Positions 15,367-22,392 of a stretch of 64,000 nucleotides of DNA are shown piece by piece. Under the pieces are notes generated by a model that did not search any database, had not been told where the DNA came from, and was given only the letters and a program-made list of their open reading frames with translations. Every line of letters begins with the position of its first letter. The first letter of the stretch is position 1. Source of the DNA: RYN-230 sp963723595 (lineage in GTDB: Bacteria; Actinomycetota; Actinomycetes; Streptosporangiales; Streptosporangiaceae). The translations under genes and the position numbers were made by a program. Location: assembly GCA_963723595.1 (NCBI GenBank), contig CAVRRQ010000002.1, forward strand, positions 1,178,001 to 1,242,000. The letters are read 5' to 3'.

Positions 15367-16060
15367 TTACTCCGCTGGCGGCGTCGGCCGGGGCCTCTGC
15401 CGCGGGGCGTCCGCTGCCGGGGCATCCGCTGCGGGGGCATCCGCTGCGGGGGCATCCGCTGCGGGGGCGTCCGCTGCTGCGCCGCCTGGGGCTGCGCCGT
15501 CCGGGGCGTGCGCCGTCCGCGGCCGGCGCCTCAGCGCCGCCCTCGGTCTCCCGCTTGGCCCGCAACGCCTCGGCCAGCTGGGCCATCTGCGCCGGCAGCG
15601 CGTTGAACACGGCCGCGGCCTTGGCCATGGACGCCTTCATGTCACCGGCCAGCTTGGCCAGCAGCACCTCGCGCGGCTCGAGATCAGCCATCCGCTCGAT
15701 ATCCGCCGGGCTGATCGCCTTGCCGTCGAGCACCCCGCCCTTGATCACGAGCAGCGGGTTGCTCCGGGAGAAGTCGCGCAGCCCCCTGGCCGCCTCGACC
15801 ACGTCCCCCTTCACGAAGGCGATCGCGGACGGGCCGCTCAGCAGCGGCTCGAACTCGCTGGCCAGGCCCGCCTCCGTGGCGGCCCGCTTGGTCAGCGTGT
15901 TCTTCACCACCTGGTAGGTGGTGCCGCCCCCGAGAGCTGCACGCAGGTCCGCGAGCTGGCTCACGGTCAGGCCGCGGTACTCGGTCAGCACCGCACCATC
16001 CGAGGTCTGGAAATGCTCGGTGAGCTCGGCGACCGCGCTCACCTTGTCCTCCCTCGCCAT
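15367..16060 (-). CDS. rplJ: 50S ribosomal protein L10 (uL10), frameshifted near the C-terminus
   Basis: Stalk base protein that anchors L7/L12 dimers. ATG 16060 follows a strong GAAAGGAGG site and gives MAREDKVSAVAELTEHFQTS. The L10 core (EYRGLTVSQLADLRAAL, KNTLTKRAA) is intact. After the L7/L12-binding helix the raw frame turns Arg/Ser-rich near 15520. The neighbouring frame gives the usual actinobacterial Ala/Asp/Pro tail, repeated AADAP units, and stops at TAA 15367-15369. The span is 231 codons plus one base, consistent with a single extra base. Upstream lies the L10 leader, through which L10 normally represses its own operon. Confidence 0.94.
15406..15480. repeat. Five 15-bp tandem repeats in the rplJ tail
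   Basis: Five consecutive 15-base units of the type GGCATCCGCTGCGGG (15406, 15421, 15436, 15451, 15466). The three middle units are identical and the outer two have point changes. On the minus strand each unit encodes Ala-Ala-Asp-Ala-Pro in the flexible C-terminal tail of L10. Confidence 0.9.
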
Positions 16061-17181
16061 GGGCCTCCTTTCCTGATCCGGGACGGCCTGGGCAGGGCCG
16101 TCCTGGCTTTGTAGGCGCCGGCGAGGGAGCAGCGGACATGCGAAACGCCCCGGCGCGAAGGCACCAGGGCGTGGACACCGGCCCGCCGGGAAGGCTGGCC
16201 ACGGTGATTCAGCTCGGACGCCTGCGCGGGCCGCCCGCTGACGCGGGTCCTTCGGCCGTCCCCTGCTTCCCAGCTCTGGCTAACAGGGCTCTGGGCAGGC
16301 GGCGGCAACCGACGGTCTTTGGCTTCGGGCCCAACTGTAGGGGCATTCCGTCCCCCGGCCAAATCAGGCCTCGGCTGGCCGGGGCGGAATGAGCAACGCC
16401 CGGCCGGTCTTCGTTGCGGAGAACAAGCCGGACCGGGCGCCGACGGTAAGCCGGTCGAGCTGGCGGTCGCGGGCTCCAGCTCTTCCGTGAGCCCGCGGGT
16501 CTTGGCCGGGTCGACCAGGATGGCGGGCCCCATGCTGGTGGCCATGGCCACCTTCTTCAGGTACCGGCCCTTGGCCGCGGACGGCTTGAGCCGCATCACC
16601 TCGTCCAGCGCGGCCGCGTAGTTCTCCACCAGCGCGGTGGCCGGGAAGGAGGCCTTGCCGATCACGAAGTGCAGGTTGCCGTGCCGGTCTACCCGGAACT
16701 CGATCTTCCCGCCCTTGATCTCGGTGACGGCCTTGGCCACGTCCGCGGTGACCGTGCCGGTCTTGGGGTTGGGCATCAGGCCGCGCGGGCCGAGCACGCG
16801 GCCCAGCCGGCCGACCTTGCCCATCAGGTCGGGGGTGGCGACCACGGCGTCGAAGTCCAGGAACCCGCCCTGGATGCGCTCGAGCAGGTCGTCGGAACCG
16901 ACGTAGTCGGCGCCCGCGGCGTCGGCCTCGGCGGCCCGGTCGCCGGTCGCGAAGACCAGCACGCGGGCCGTCTTGCCGGTGCCGTTGGGCAGGTTGACCG
17001 TGCCGCGGACCATCTGGTCCGCCTTGCGCGGGTCCACGCCGAGCCGCAGGGCGACCTCGACGGTGGGGTCGAACTTGGTGGTGGCCGTCTCCTTGGCCAG
17101 GCCGATGGCCTCGGACGGGCTGTACAGCCGGTCCGGGTCGATCTTCTCGGCGGCCTGGCGGTAGGCCTTGCTGCGCTTCAT
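16039..17181 (-). CDS. rplA: 50S ribosomal protein L1 (uL1), no stop at the usual place
   Basis: L1 of the large-subunit stalk. ATG 17181 gives MKRSKAYRQAAEKIDPDRLY. The conserved L1 signature GRVLGPRGLMPNPKTGTV (about residues 127-144) and the C-terminal GPAILVDPAKTRGLTEELEP are present. The family ends near residue 235-240 (about 16475), but here the frame stays open for about 140 more codons through the L10 leader and past the rplJ start, to 16039. The other two frames also lack a stop close to the expected end. So either a substitution or indel removed the natural stop, or the assembly is wrong here. The real protein is probably 17181 to about 16470. Confidence 0.9.
   Translation of the reverse strand: MKRSKAYRQAAEKIDPDRLYSPSEAIGLAKETATTKFDPTVEVALRLGVDPRKADQMVRGTVNLPNGTGKTARVLVFATGDRAAEADAAGADYVGSDDLLERIQGGFLDFDAVVATPDLMGKVGRLGRVLGPRGLMPNPKTGTVTADVAKAVTEIKGGKIEFRVDRHGNLHFVIGKASFPATALVENYAAALDEVMRLKPSAAKGRYLKKVAMATSMGPAILVDPAKTRGLTEELEPATASSTGLPSAPGPACSPQRRPAGRCSFRPGQPRPDLAGGRNAPTVGPEAKDRRLPPPAQSPVSQSWEAGDGRRTRVSGRPAQASELNHRGQPSRRAGVHALVPSRRGVSHVRCSLAGAYKARTALPRPSRIRKGGPWRGRTR
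16220..16325 (-). ncRNA. Ribosomal protein L10 leader
   Basis: Minus-strand RNA just before rplJ carries the conserved-looking blocks GCCAAAGACCGTCGGTTGCC (starting about 16325) and GGCCGAAGGACCCGCGTCAG (near 16255), the pattern I recognise from actinobacterial L10 leaders. In such leaders L10(L12)4 binds a kink-turn/three-way junction to repress rplJL. Boundaries are approximate; a covariance-model search would settle it. Confidence 0.55.
16345..16390 (-). promoter_or_regulatory. Strong hairpin between rplA and the L10 leader
   Basis: ATTCCGTCCCCCGGCC (16345-16360) pairs with GGCCGGGGCGGAAT (16377-16390) across a 16-base loop; two bulged bases interrupt an otherwise 14-bp stem. It could be an attenuator or processing site between rplA and rplJL. 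No T-run follows on either strand. Confidence 0.5.
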
Positions 17182-17361
17182 CTCGTTCTCCTTGGTTCTG
17201 GTGCGGAGGTCGTGGTCATCGGGGCCAGCGCGTGGCCCTGCCACTGATCACTGCGGGTTCCGTGGCGCTAGTCGCGGAACTTCCTTTCAGCAAACGAAAA
17301 CCACCGGGCGGATATGCCCCGCGCCCCGGCCGTCGCCGTCCGGGGCCGGCCGCTGAGGGGG

Positions 17362-17796
17362 TCAGCTGCTGACGGTGAGGCCCATCGACCGGGCGGTGCC
17401 GGCGATGATCTTCTCGGCCGCCTCGATCGTGGTCGCGTTGAGGTCGGGCATCTTGGTCTGCGCGATCTCGCGGACCTGGGCCCTGGTGACCGAGCCCACC
17501 TTGGTGGTGAGCGGCTCGCCGCTGCCCTTGGCCACGCCCGCGGCCTTCTTGAGCAGCTCGGCAGCGGGCGGGGTCTTGGTCACGAACGAGAACGAGCGGT
17601 CCTCGTAGATCGTGATCTCGACCGGGACGACGTTGCCGCGCTGCGCCTCGGTGGCCGCGTTGTACTGACGGCAGAAGTCCATGATGTTGACGCCGTGCGG
17701 GCCGAGCGCGGTGCCGACCGGCGGGGCCGGGGTGGCCGCGCCCGCGTTCAGCTGCACCTTTACGACGGCAGCGATCTTCTTCTTCCTGGGAGCCAT
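17362..17796 (-). CDS. rplK: 50S ribosomal protein L11 (uL11)
   Basis: L11 of the GTPase-associated centre, 144 aa, intact. Family features: MAPRKKKIAAVVKVQLNAG, the Pro-rich N-domain PAPPVGTALGPHGVNIMDFC, and the rRNA-binding C-domain ending AGTARSMGLTV. Lies 42 bases after nusG and 180 bases before rplA. A CCCCGG/CCGGGG hairpin at about 17330 sits in the rplK-rplA gap. Confidence 0.97.
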   Translation of the reverse strand: MAPRKKKIAAVVKVQLNAGAATPAPPVGTALGPHGVNIMDFCRQYNAATEAQRGNVVPVEITIYEDRSFSFVTKTPPAAELLKKAAGVAKGSGEPLTTKVGSVTRAQVREIAQTKMPDLNATTIEAAEKIIAGTARSMGLTVSS

Positions 17797-17838
17797 TTTC
17801 CTGCGGTTCCTTTTCCTGTTCCTGCTGAAGCGGCCGGG

Positions 17839-18780
17839 TCAGAGCTTGGAGACCTGGTCGAAGGAGAGCTCGACCGGGGTCTCCCGGCCGAAGATGGACA
17901 CGAGCACCTTGAGCTTCTGGGTGTCGGGGTTGATCTCGTTCACCGTCGCGGGCAGCGTGGCGAACGGGCCATCCATCACCGTAACGGACTCGCCGACCTC
18001 GTATTCCACGGAGGACCGGCGCACCGCCTCGGTCTGGGCGGCCTTCTCCTCGGGCTCGGGGGCGAGCAGCGAGGCCACCTCGTCCAGGCTGAGCGGCGAG
18101 GGACGGCTGGACAGGCCGACGAAGCCGGTCACGCCGGGGGTGTTCCGGACCGCGGCCCAGGACTCGTCGGTGAGCTCCATCCGGACCAGGATGTAGCCGG
18201 GCAGCACCTTCTCTGAGACCTGCTGCCGCTTGCCCTGCTTGATCTCGGTCACCTCGTGGACGGGGACCTCGATCTGGTAGATGTAATCCTCCATGTTCAG
18301 CGACTGGGTGCGGCTCTCCAGGTTCGCCTTCACGCGGTTCTCGTAGCCCGCATAGGAGTGCACCACGTACCAGTCACCGGGCTGGAGCCGCATCTCCGCC
18401 TTGAACAGGGCCACCGGGTCGTCGTCTTCCGGCGCCTCGTCGGCGGCCCCGCCGTCGGCGGGCTCGGCGGCGTCGCCGTCGGCAGGCTCGGCGGCGTCGC
18501 CGTCGGCAGCCTCAGGGTCGCCGTCGGCTGCTTCGCTGCCGGCGGCGCTGGCCTCGGCGGCCTCGCTGTCTGCGGGCGCGGCCTCGTCCCCGGCGGCGGC
18601 ATCGTCCTGCGAGGTGTCCCCGGTCGCGGGCGCCTCACTCACGGCGTCGTCGGCGGACGGCGCCGCCCCGGCCCCGGCCTCGGCGTCGCCGCCCGGCTGG
18701 CCCGCGGCCTCATCGGCTGAAACGTCTGCGCCGGCCAGATCCTCGGCCTGATCACTGACGTGCACTTGGAACTCGGACAC
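17839..18780 (-). CDS. nusG: Transcription termination/antitermination protein NusG
   Basis: Universal elongation factor that binds RNA polymerase (NGN domain) and couples to ribosome or Rho (KOW domain). 313 aa from GTG 18780. The first about 130 residues are an acidic Ala/Glu/Asp extension with near repeats (AADGDPEAADGDAAEPADGD, then EPADG again), typical of actinobacteria. The NGN domain starts at GDWYVVHSYAGYENRVKANL and the KOW motif is GESVTVMDGPFATLPATVNE. The GTG was chosen because it starts VSEFQVHVSDQAEDL and no better start is in frame downstream. Confidence 0.96.
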   Translation of the reverse strand: MSEFQVHVSDQAEDLAGADVSADEAAGQPGGDAEAGAGAAPSADDAVSEAPATGDTSQDDAAAGDEAAPADSEAAEASAAGSEAADGDPEAADGDAAEPADGDAAEPADGGAADEAPEDDDPVALFKAEMRLQPGDWYVVHSYAGYENRVKANLESRTQSLNMEDYIYQIEVPVHEVTEIKQGKRQQVSEKVLPGYILVRMELTDESWAAVRNTPGVTGFVGLSSRPSPLSLDEVASLLAPEPEEKAAQTEAVRRSSVEYEVGESVTVMDGPFATLPATVNEINPDTQKLKVLVSIFGRETPVELSFDQVSKL

Positions 18781-18924
18781 GATGCTCTTTCTCTCCGCTT
18801 CTTCCTGGCGGCACCAGGTTCTCCCGGCGGGACCGGCACCAGGAACCTTCCCTGGCGCCGCCACCCCCCGCATGCCTGCGGCGGTGGCCCCGCACCCTGG
18901 TGCTGCGTACCCCCGGTGCTGCCC

Positions 18925-18966
18925 GTCCCCGGTGCCGGGGACCTGCATTCCCTGCGGTTCCGCAGG
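18925..18966. promoter_or_regulatory. Pair of perfect hairpins between secE and nusG
   Basis: GTCCCCGG-TG-CCGGGGAC (18925-18942) and CCTGCGG-TT-CCGCAGG (18951-18966) lie side by side in the 242-base secE-nusG gap, which contains no credible gene. They may be a partial terminator or an mRNA processing/stability element between the two genes. Confidence 0.5.
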
Positions 18967-19022
18967 CCCCGGTACCGCTAACTTCCGTGCCGCCACCCGA
19001 CCGCCATGACCTGCCTGGCGGC

Positions 19023-19274
19023 TCAGCCCAGGACCGCGAAAACCAGCTTGGTGAACCCGTAGTCCAGGGCGGTCACAATCGCGATCATGATGAGGATGAA
19101 GGACAGCGCCACGGTCGTGTAGGTGATCAGCTCCTTGCGGGTCGGCCAGATCACCTTGCGCAGTTCGGCGATGACCTGGCGGAGGAAAAGCGCGGGAGAC
19201 GTCCGGGTTTCCTTAGCCGGACCTCCGGACTTCGGCCGTCCCTTAGAGACCTCGCCACGCGTCTGAGTCGCCAT
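19023..19274 (-). CDS. secE: Preprotein translocase subunit SecE
   Basis: Small essential SecYEG subunit, 83 aa from ATG 19274 (MATQTRGEVSKGRPKSGG). A cytoplasmic amphipathic segment FLRQVIAELRKVIWPTRKEL, the SecE hallmark, precedes one membrane span (TTVALSFILIMIAIVTALDY). The single-span form is the usual actinobacterial type. First protein gene after tRNA-Trp, followed by nusG as in most bacteria. Confidence 0.96.
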   Translation of the reverse strand: MATQTRGEVSKGRPKSGGPAKETRTSPALFLRQVIAELRKVIWPTRKELITYTTVALSFILIMIAIVTALDYGFTKLVFAVLG

Positions 19275-19348
19275 GTCCTCACCTGAAGCAACGCTGATCG
19301 GTGTACTAGCTGATACCACCGGCCCGCGTCGGACGCGGACCGCTCTCG

Positions 19349-19422
19349 CAGGGCAGGAGGGACTCGAACCCCCAACCACCGGTTTTGGAGACCGGGACTC
19401 TGGCCAATTGAGCTACTGCCCT
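19349..19422 (-). tRNA. tRNA-Trp (CCA anticodon)
   Basis: 74-base cloverleaf on the minus strand. The acceptor AGGGCAG pairs with CTGCCCT, D arm TAGCTCAATTGGCCAGAG, anticodon loop CTCCAAA with anticodon CCA, and T arm GGGGGTTCGAGTCCC. Discriminator base G; the 3' CCA is not encoded (CGA follows). tRNA-Trp immediately upstream of secE is the normal actinomycete arrangement. Confidence 0.95.
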
Positions 19423-19540
19423 CTGCTCATCACCAGCGAGCTTATTGCCAACGAACTCACTGCCGCTGAGCCTCCCGGATCCCACTGCGATCCCGTGCAG
19501 GAGCGCAGCCGTCACCGGGCGGACCACCACCAGTTGATGA

Positions 19541-19570
19541 AGTCTACGTTGCCGGGGGCCCTCCGTCGAA
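19541..19570 (-). promoter_or_regulatory. Predicted promoter for tRNA-Trp / secE-nusG
   Basis: Minus-strand TTCGAC (19570-19565), 18-base spacer, TAGACT (19546-19541), about 120 bases upstream of the mature tRNA 5' end. The -10 is a good match and the -35 moderate. It faces away from the plus-strand aminotransferase gene. Confidence 0.5.
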
Positions 19571-19666
19571 CCATCTGGCCGTACCGGGCGAATCTGCCTG
19601 CCCGGGCCGCCAGGGCCGCCCACTGACCGGTAATCGCGATGCAGTCACTATCCGTGGAGTGCCACC

Positions 19667-20888
19667 ATGGTAGGCATGACTTCAGATCATCCGCGCATCT
19701 CAGCCCGGATCGCCGCGATCGCCGAATCCGCGACCCTCGCCGTGGACTCCAAGGCCAAGGCGCTCAAGGCGGCCGGACGGCCGGTCATCGGGTTCGGGGC
19801 GGGCGAGCCCGACTTCCCCACCCCCGGCTACATCGTCGAGGCCGCCCAGCGGGCGTGCGCCGTCCCGCGGTTCCAGAAGTACACGCCCGCGCCCGGGACT
19901 GCCCGAGCTCCGTGAGGCGGTCGCGGCCAAGACCGCCCGGGACTCCGGCTACCAGGTCACCGCGGCCCAGGTGCTCATCACCAACGGCGGCAAGCAGGCC
20001 GTGTACGAGACGTTCGCGACGCTGCTGGATCCCGGGGACGAGGTGCTGATGCCCACCCCGTACTGGACCACGTACCCGGAGTCCATCGCGCTGGCCGGCG
20101 GCGTGCCGGTGCCCGTGATGACCGACGAGCAGACTGGCTACCTGGCCAGCGTGGCGGACCTGGAGGCGGCCCGCACCAGCCGGACCAAGGTGCTGCTGTT
20201 CGTGTCGCCCTCCAACCCGACCGGCGCGGTCTACCCGCCGGAGCAGGTGGCCGAGATCGGCCGGTGGGCCGCCGGGCACGGCATCTGGGTCGTGACCGAC
20301 GAGATCTACGAGCACCTCGTCTACGGGGACGCGCGATTCTCGTCCGTGCCGGTGATGGCGCCGGAGATCGCGGACACCTGCGTGGTGCTCAACGGGGTGG
20401 CCAAGACCTACGCGATGACCGGCTGGCGGGTGGGCTGGATGATCGGCCCGCTGGACGTGATCAAGGCTGCGTCGAACCTGCAGTCGCACGCCACCTCGAA
20501 CGTGTGCAACGTGGCCCAGGCGGCCGCGCTGGAGGCCGTCTCCGGCGACCTGTCGGCGGTGGCCGAGATGCGGACCGCGTTCGACCGGCGGCGGCAGACC
20601 ATGACCGCGATGCTGAACGACATCCCCGGGGTGGTCTGCCCGCTGCCCGAGGGCGCGTTCTACTGCTACCCGTCGGTCAAGGGCGTGCTGGGCAAGGAGA
20701 TCGCCGGGATCCGGCCGTCCAGCTCGTCCGAGCTGGCCGAGCTCATCCTGGAGCACGCGGACGTGGCGGTGGTGCCGGGCGAGGCGTTCGGCACCCCGGG
20801 CTACTTCCGGCTGTCCTGCGCGCTCGGTGACGACGACCTGGTCGAGGGGATCAGCCGGATGGGCAAGCTGCTCAGCGAGGCGCGCTGA
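19667..20888 (+). CDS. Pyridoxal-phosphate aminotransferase, aspartate type (frameshifted)
   Basis: Class I/II aminotransferase of the aspartate aminotransferase group. ATG 19667 follows a GTGGAG site and leads into ISARIAAIAESATLAVDSKA and VIGFGAGEPDFPTPGYI, the family N-terminus. Near 19895 an extra A in CCCGGGACTGCCC breaks the frame; without it the text reads YTPAPGLPELREAVAAKTAR and continues into LITNGGKQAVYETF. The PLP-lysine motif is LNGVAKTYAMTGWRVGW (Lys in VAKTYAMTGWR). The span is 407 codons plus one base. An aspC-like gene next to secE/tRNA-Trp is conserved in Streptomyces. Confidence 0.9.
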
Positions 20889-20983
20889 GGTTGGGGCACT
20901 GAGCTGTTTGGGGCACCGGGAAGTGAAGGCAGAAGGATGACGCGGCCGCTAGCAGTGCCGATCCCGCCGCTGGCGGGCCGCCG

Positions 20984-22024
20984 GTGGGGGCCCGGCCGGT
21001 GGCGGGCCGGCCGGTGGCGGCTCTGCCCAAGGCGCACCTGCACCTGCACTTCACCGGGGCGATGCGGCACGCCACGCTGGTCGAGCTGGCGGACCGGCAC
21101 GGCATCCGGCTGCCCGAGGCGCTGACCGCGGCCTGGCCGCCGCGGCTGTCCGCCGCCGACGAGCGGGGCTGGTTCCGCTTCCAGCGGCTCTATGACACCG
21201 CCCGGTCGGTGCTGCGCACCCCGGAGGATGTGTACCGCCTGCTGCTGGAGACGGCGGAGGACGAGCGGGCCGAGGGGTCGGGCTGGCTGGAGATCCAGAT
21301 CGACCCGTCGGGCTACGGGCAGCGGTTCGGCGGCCTGACCCCCACGGTGGAACTGGTGCTGGACGCCGCGCACACCGCGGCCACCGCGACCGGGGTCGGC
21401 ATCGGCCTCATCATCGCGGCCAACCGGACCAAGCACCCGCTGGAGGCGCGGACCCTGGCCCGGCTCGCCGCCCAGTACGCCGGGCGCGGCGTGATCGGGT
21501 TCGGGCTCAGCAACGACGAGCGGCGCGGCGCGGCAGGCGAGTTCGCCCCGGCGTTCCGGATCGCGGCCCGCTCCGGCCTGCTGCTGACCCCGCACGGCGG
21601 GGAGCTCTGCGGCCCGGCCAGCGTCCGGGCCTGCCTGGACGACCTGCACGCGGACCGGATCGGGCACGGGGTCACCGCGATTGGCGACGCCGAGCTCACG
21701 AAGCGGATCGCCGCCAGCAAGATCACGCTGGAGGTCTGCCCGGCGTCCAACGTGGCCCTGGGGGTCGCAGCGGATGCGGCGGACGTACCACTGACGGGCC
21801 TGCTGGCCGAGGGCGTCCCGGTCGCGCTGGGGGCCGACGACCCGCTGCTGTTCGGCTCGCGGCTGGCTGCGCAGTACGAGATCGCCCGGCTGGTGCACGG
21901 GCTGTCGGACCCGGATCTGGCCGAGCTGGCCCGGATGTCGGTGCGCGGCTCGGCCGCCCCGCCGTCGGTGGCCCGCCGCCTGCTGGCCGGTATGGATACC
22001 TGGCTCGCCTCCGGCCCAGCCTGA
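20984..22024 (+). CDS. add: Adenosine deaminase
   Basis: Metal-dependent hydrolase converting adenosine to inosine. Visible motifs: metal-binding HLHLHFTG near the N-terminus, TPHGGEL (the HAGE-like site), RIGHGV, EVCPASNVALGV, and LGADDPLLFGS with the metal-ligand Asp pair. 346 aa from the GTG at 20984, close to family length. ATG 20937, 7 bases after a GAAGG site, is an attractive alternative start: it gives MTRPLAVPIPPLAG but is in another frame, and the 47 bases between contain a triplicated CCGGTGGCGG-like stretch where an indel is plausible. It lies 95 bases after the aminotransferase stop. Confidence 0.88.
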   Translation: MGARPVAGRPVAALPKAHLHLHFTGAMRHATLVELADRHGIRLPEALTAAWPPRLSAADERGWFRFQRLYDTARSVLRTPEDVYRLLLETAEDERAEGSGWLEIQIDPSGYGQRFGGLTPTVELVLDAAHTAATATGVGIGLIIAANRTKHPLEARTLARLAAQYAGRGVIGFGLSNDERRGAAGEFAPAFRIAARSGLLLTPHGGELCGPASVRACLDDLHADRIGHGVTAIGDAELTKRIAASKITLEVCPASNVALGVAADAADVPLTGLLAEGVPVALGADDPLLFGSRLAAQYEIARLVHGLSDPDLAELARMSVRGSAAPPSVARRLLAGMDTWLASGPA

Positions 22025-22392
22025 CTCCCGGCCTGCCCCCGCCTCCCGGGCCTGCCCCCGCCTCCCGCGGCTCACCCCGACCCGACCTCAGCCTCCCCCG
22101 GTCCCGCGGCCCACCCTGACCCGTCGGCCCGGGCCGTTGAGGCCGGTCAGACGCCCACGTGCTGCGGCCGGACTCTCACCACATTCGCCCCGCTGTCCCG
22201 TCAGCCCCGTGAGCCCCTCGGGACCACACCGTCTCGTATATCCCGTCGGCACCATCAGAACCATGGGCCACATCGATCCCGGCCCAGCGCCCTGGCCAGG
22301 CCCACGTTTCCCGCCTCCGAGCACCTCACCGGGGTCCGCTTCCCGGTGCAGCCCCCGCACCCGCCCGCAGACCGCCACGGACATGTCACGAG
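22025..22392. other. Convergent intergenic region, no gene seen
   Basis: About 370 bases between adenosine deaminase and the LysM-BTAD gene, which converge. It holds a two-copy direct repeat of GGCCTGCCCCCGCCTCCCG near 22031-22069 and no strong terminator hairpin. An open frame at 22137-22436 has low-complexity Pro/Arg/Ser content and I do not call it a gene. Confidence 0.4.
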
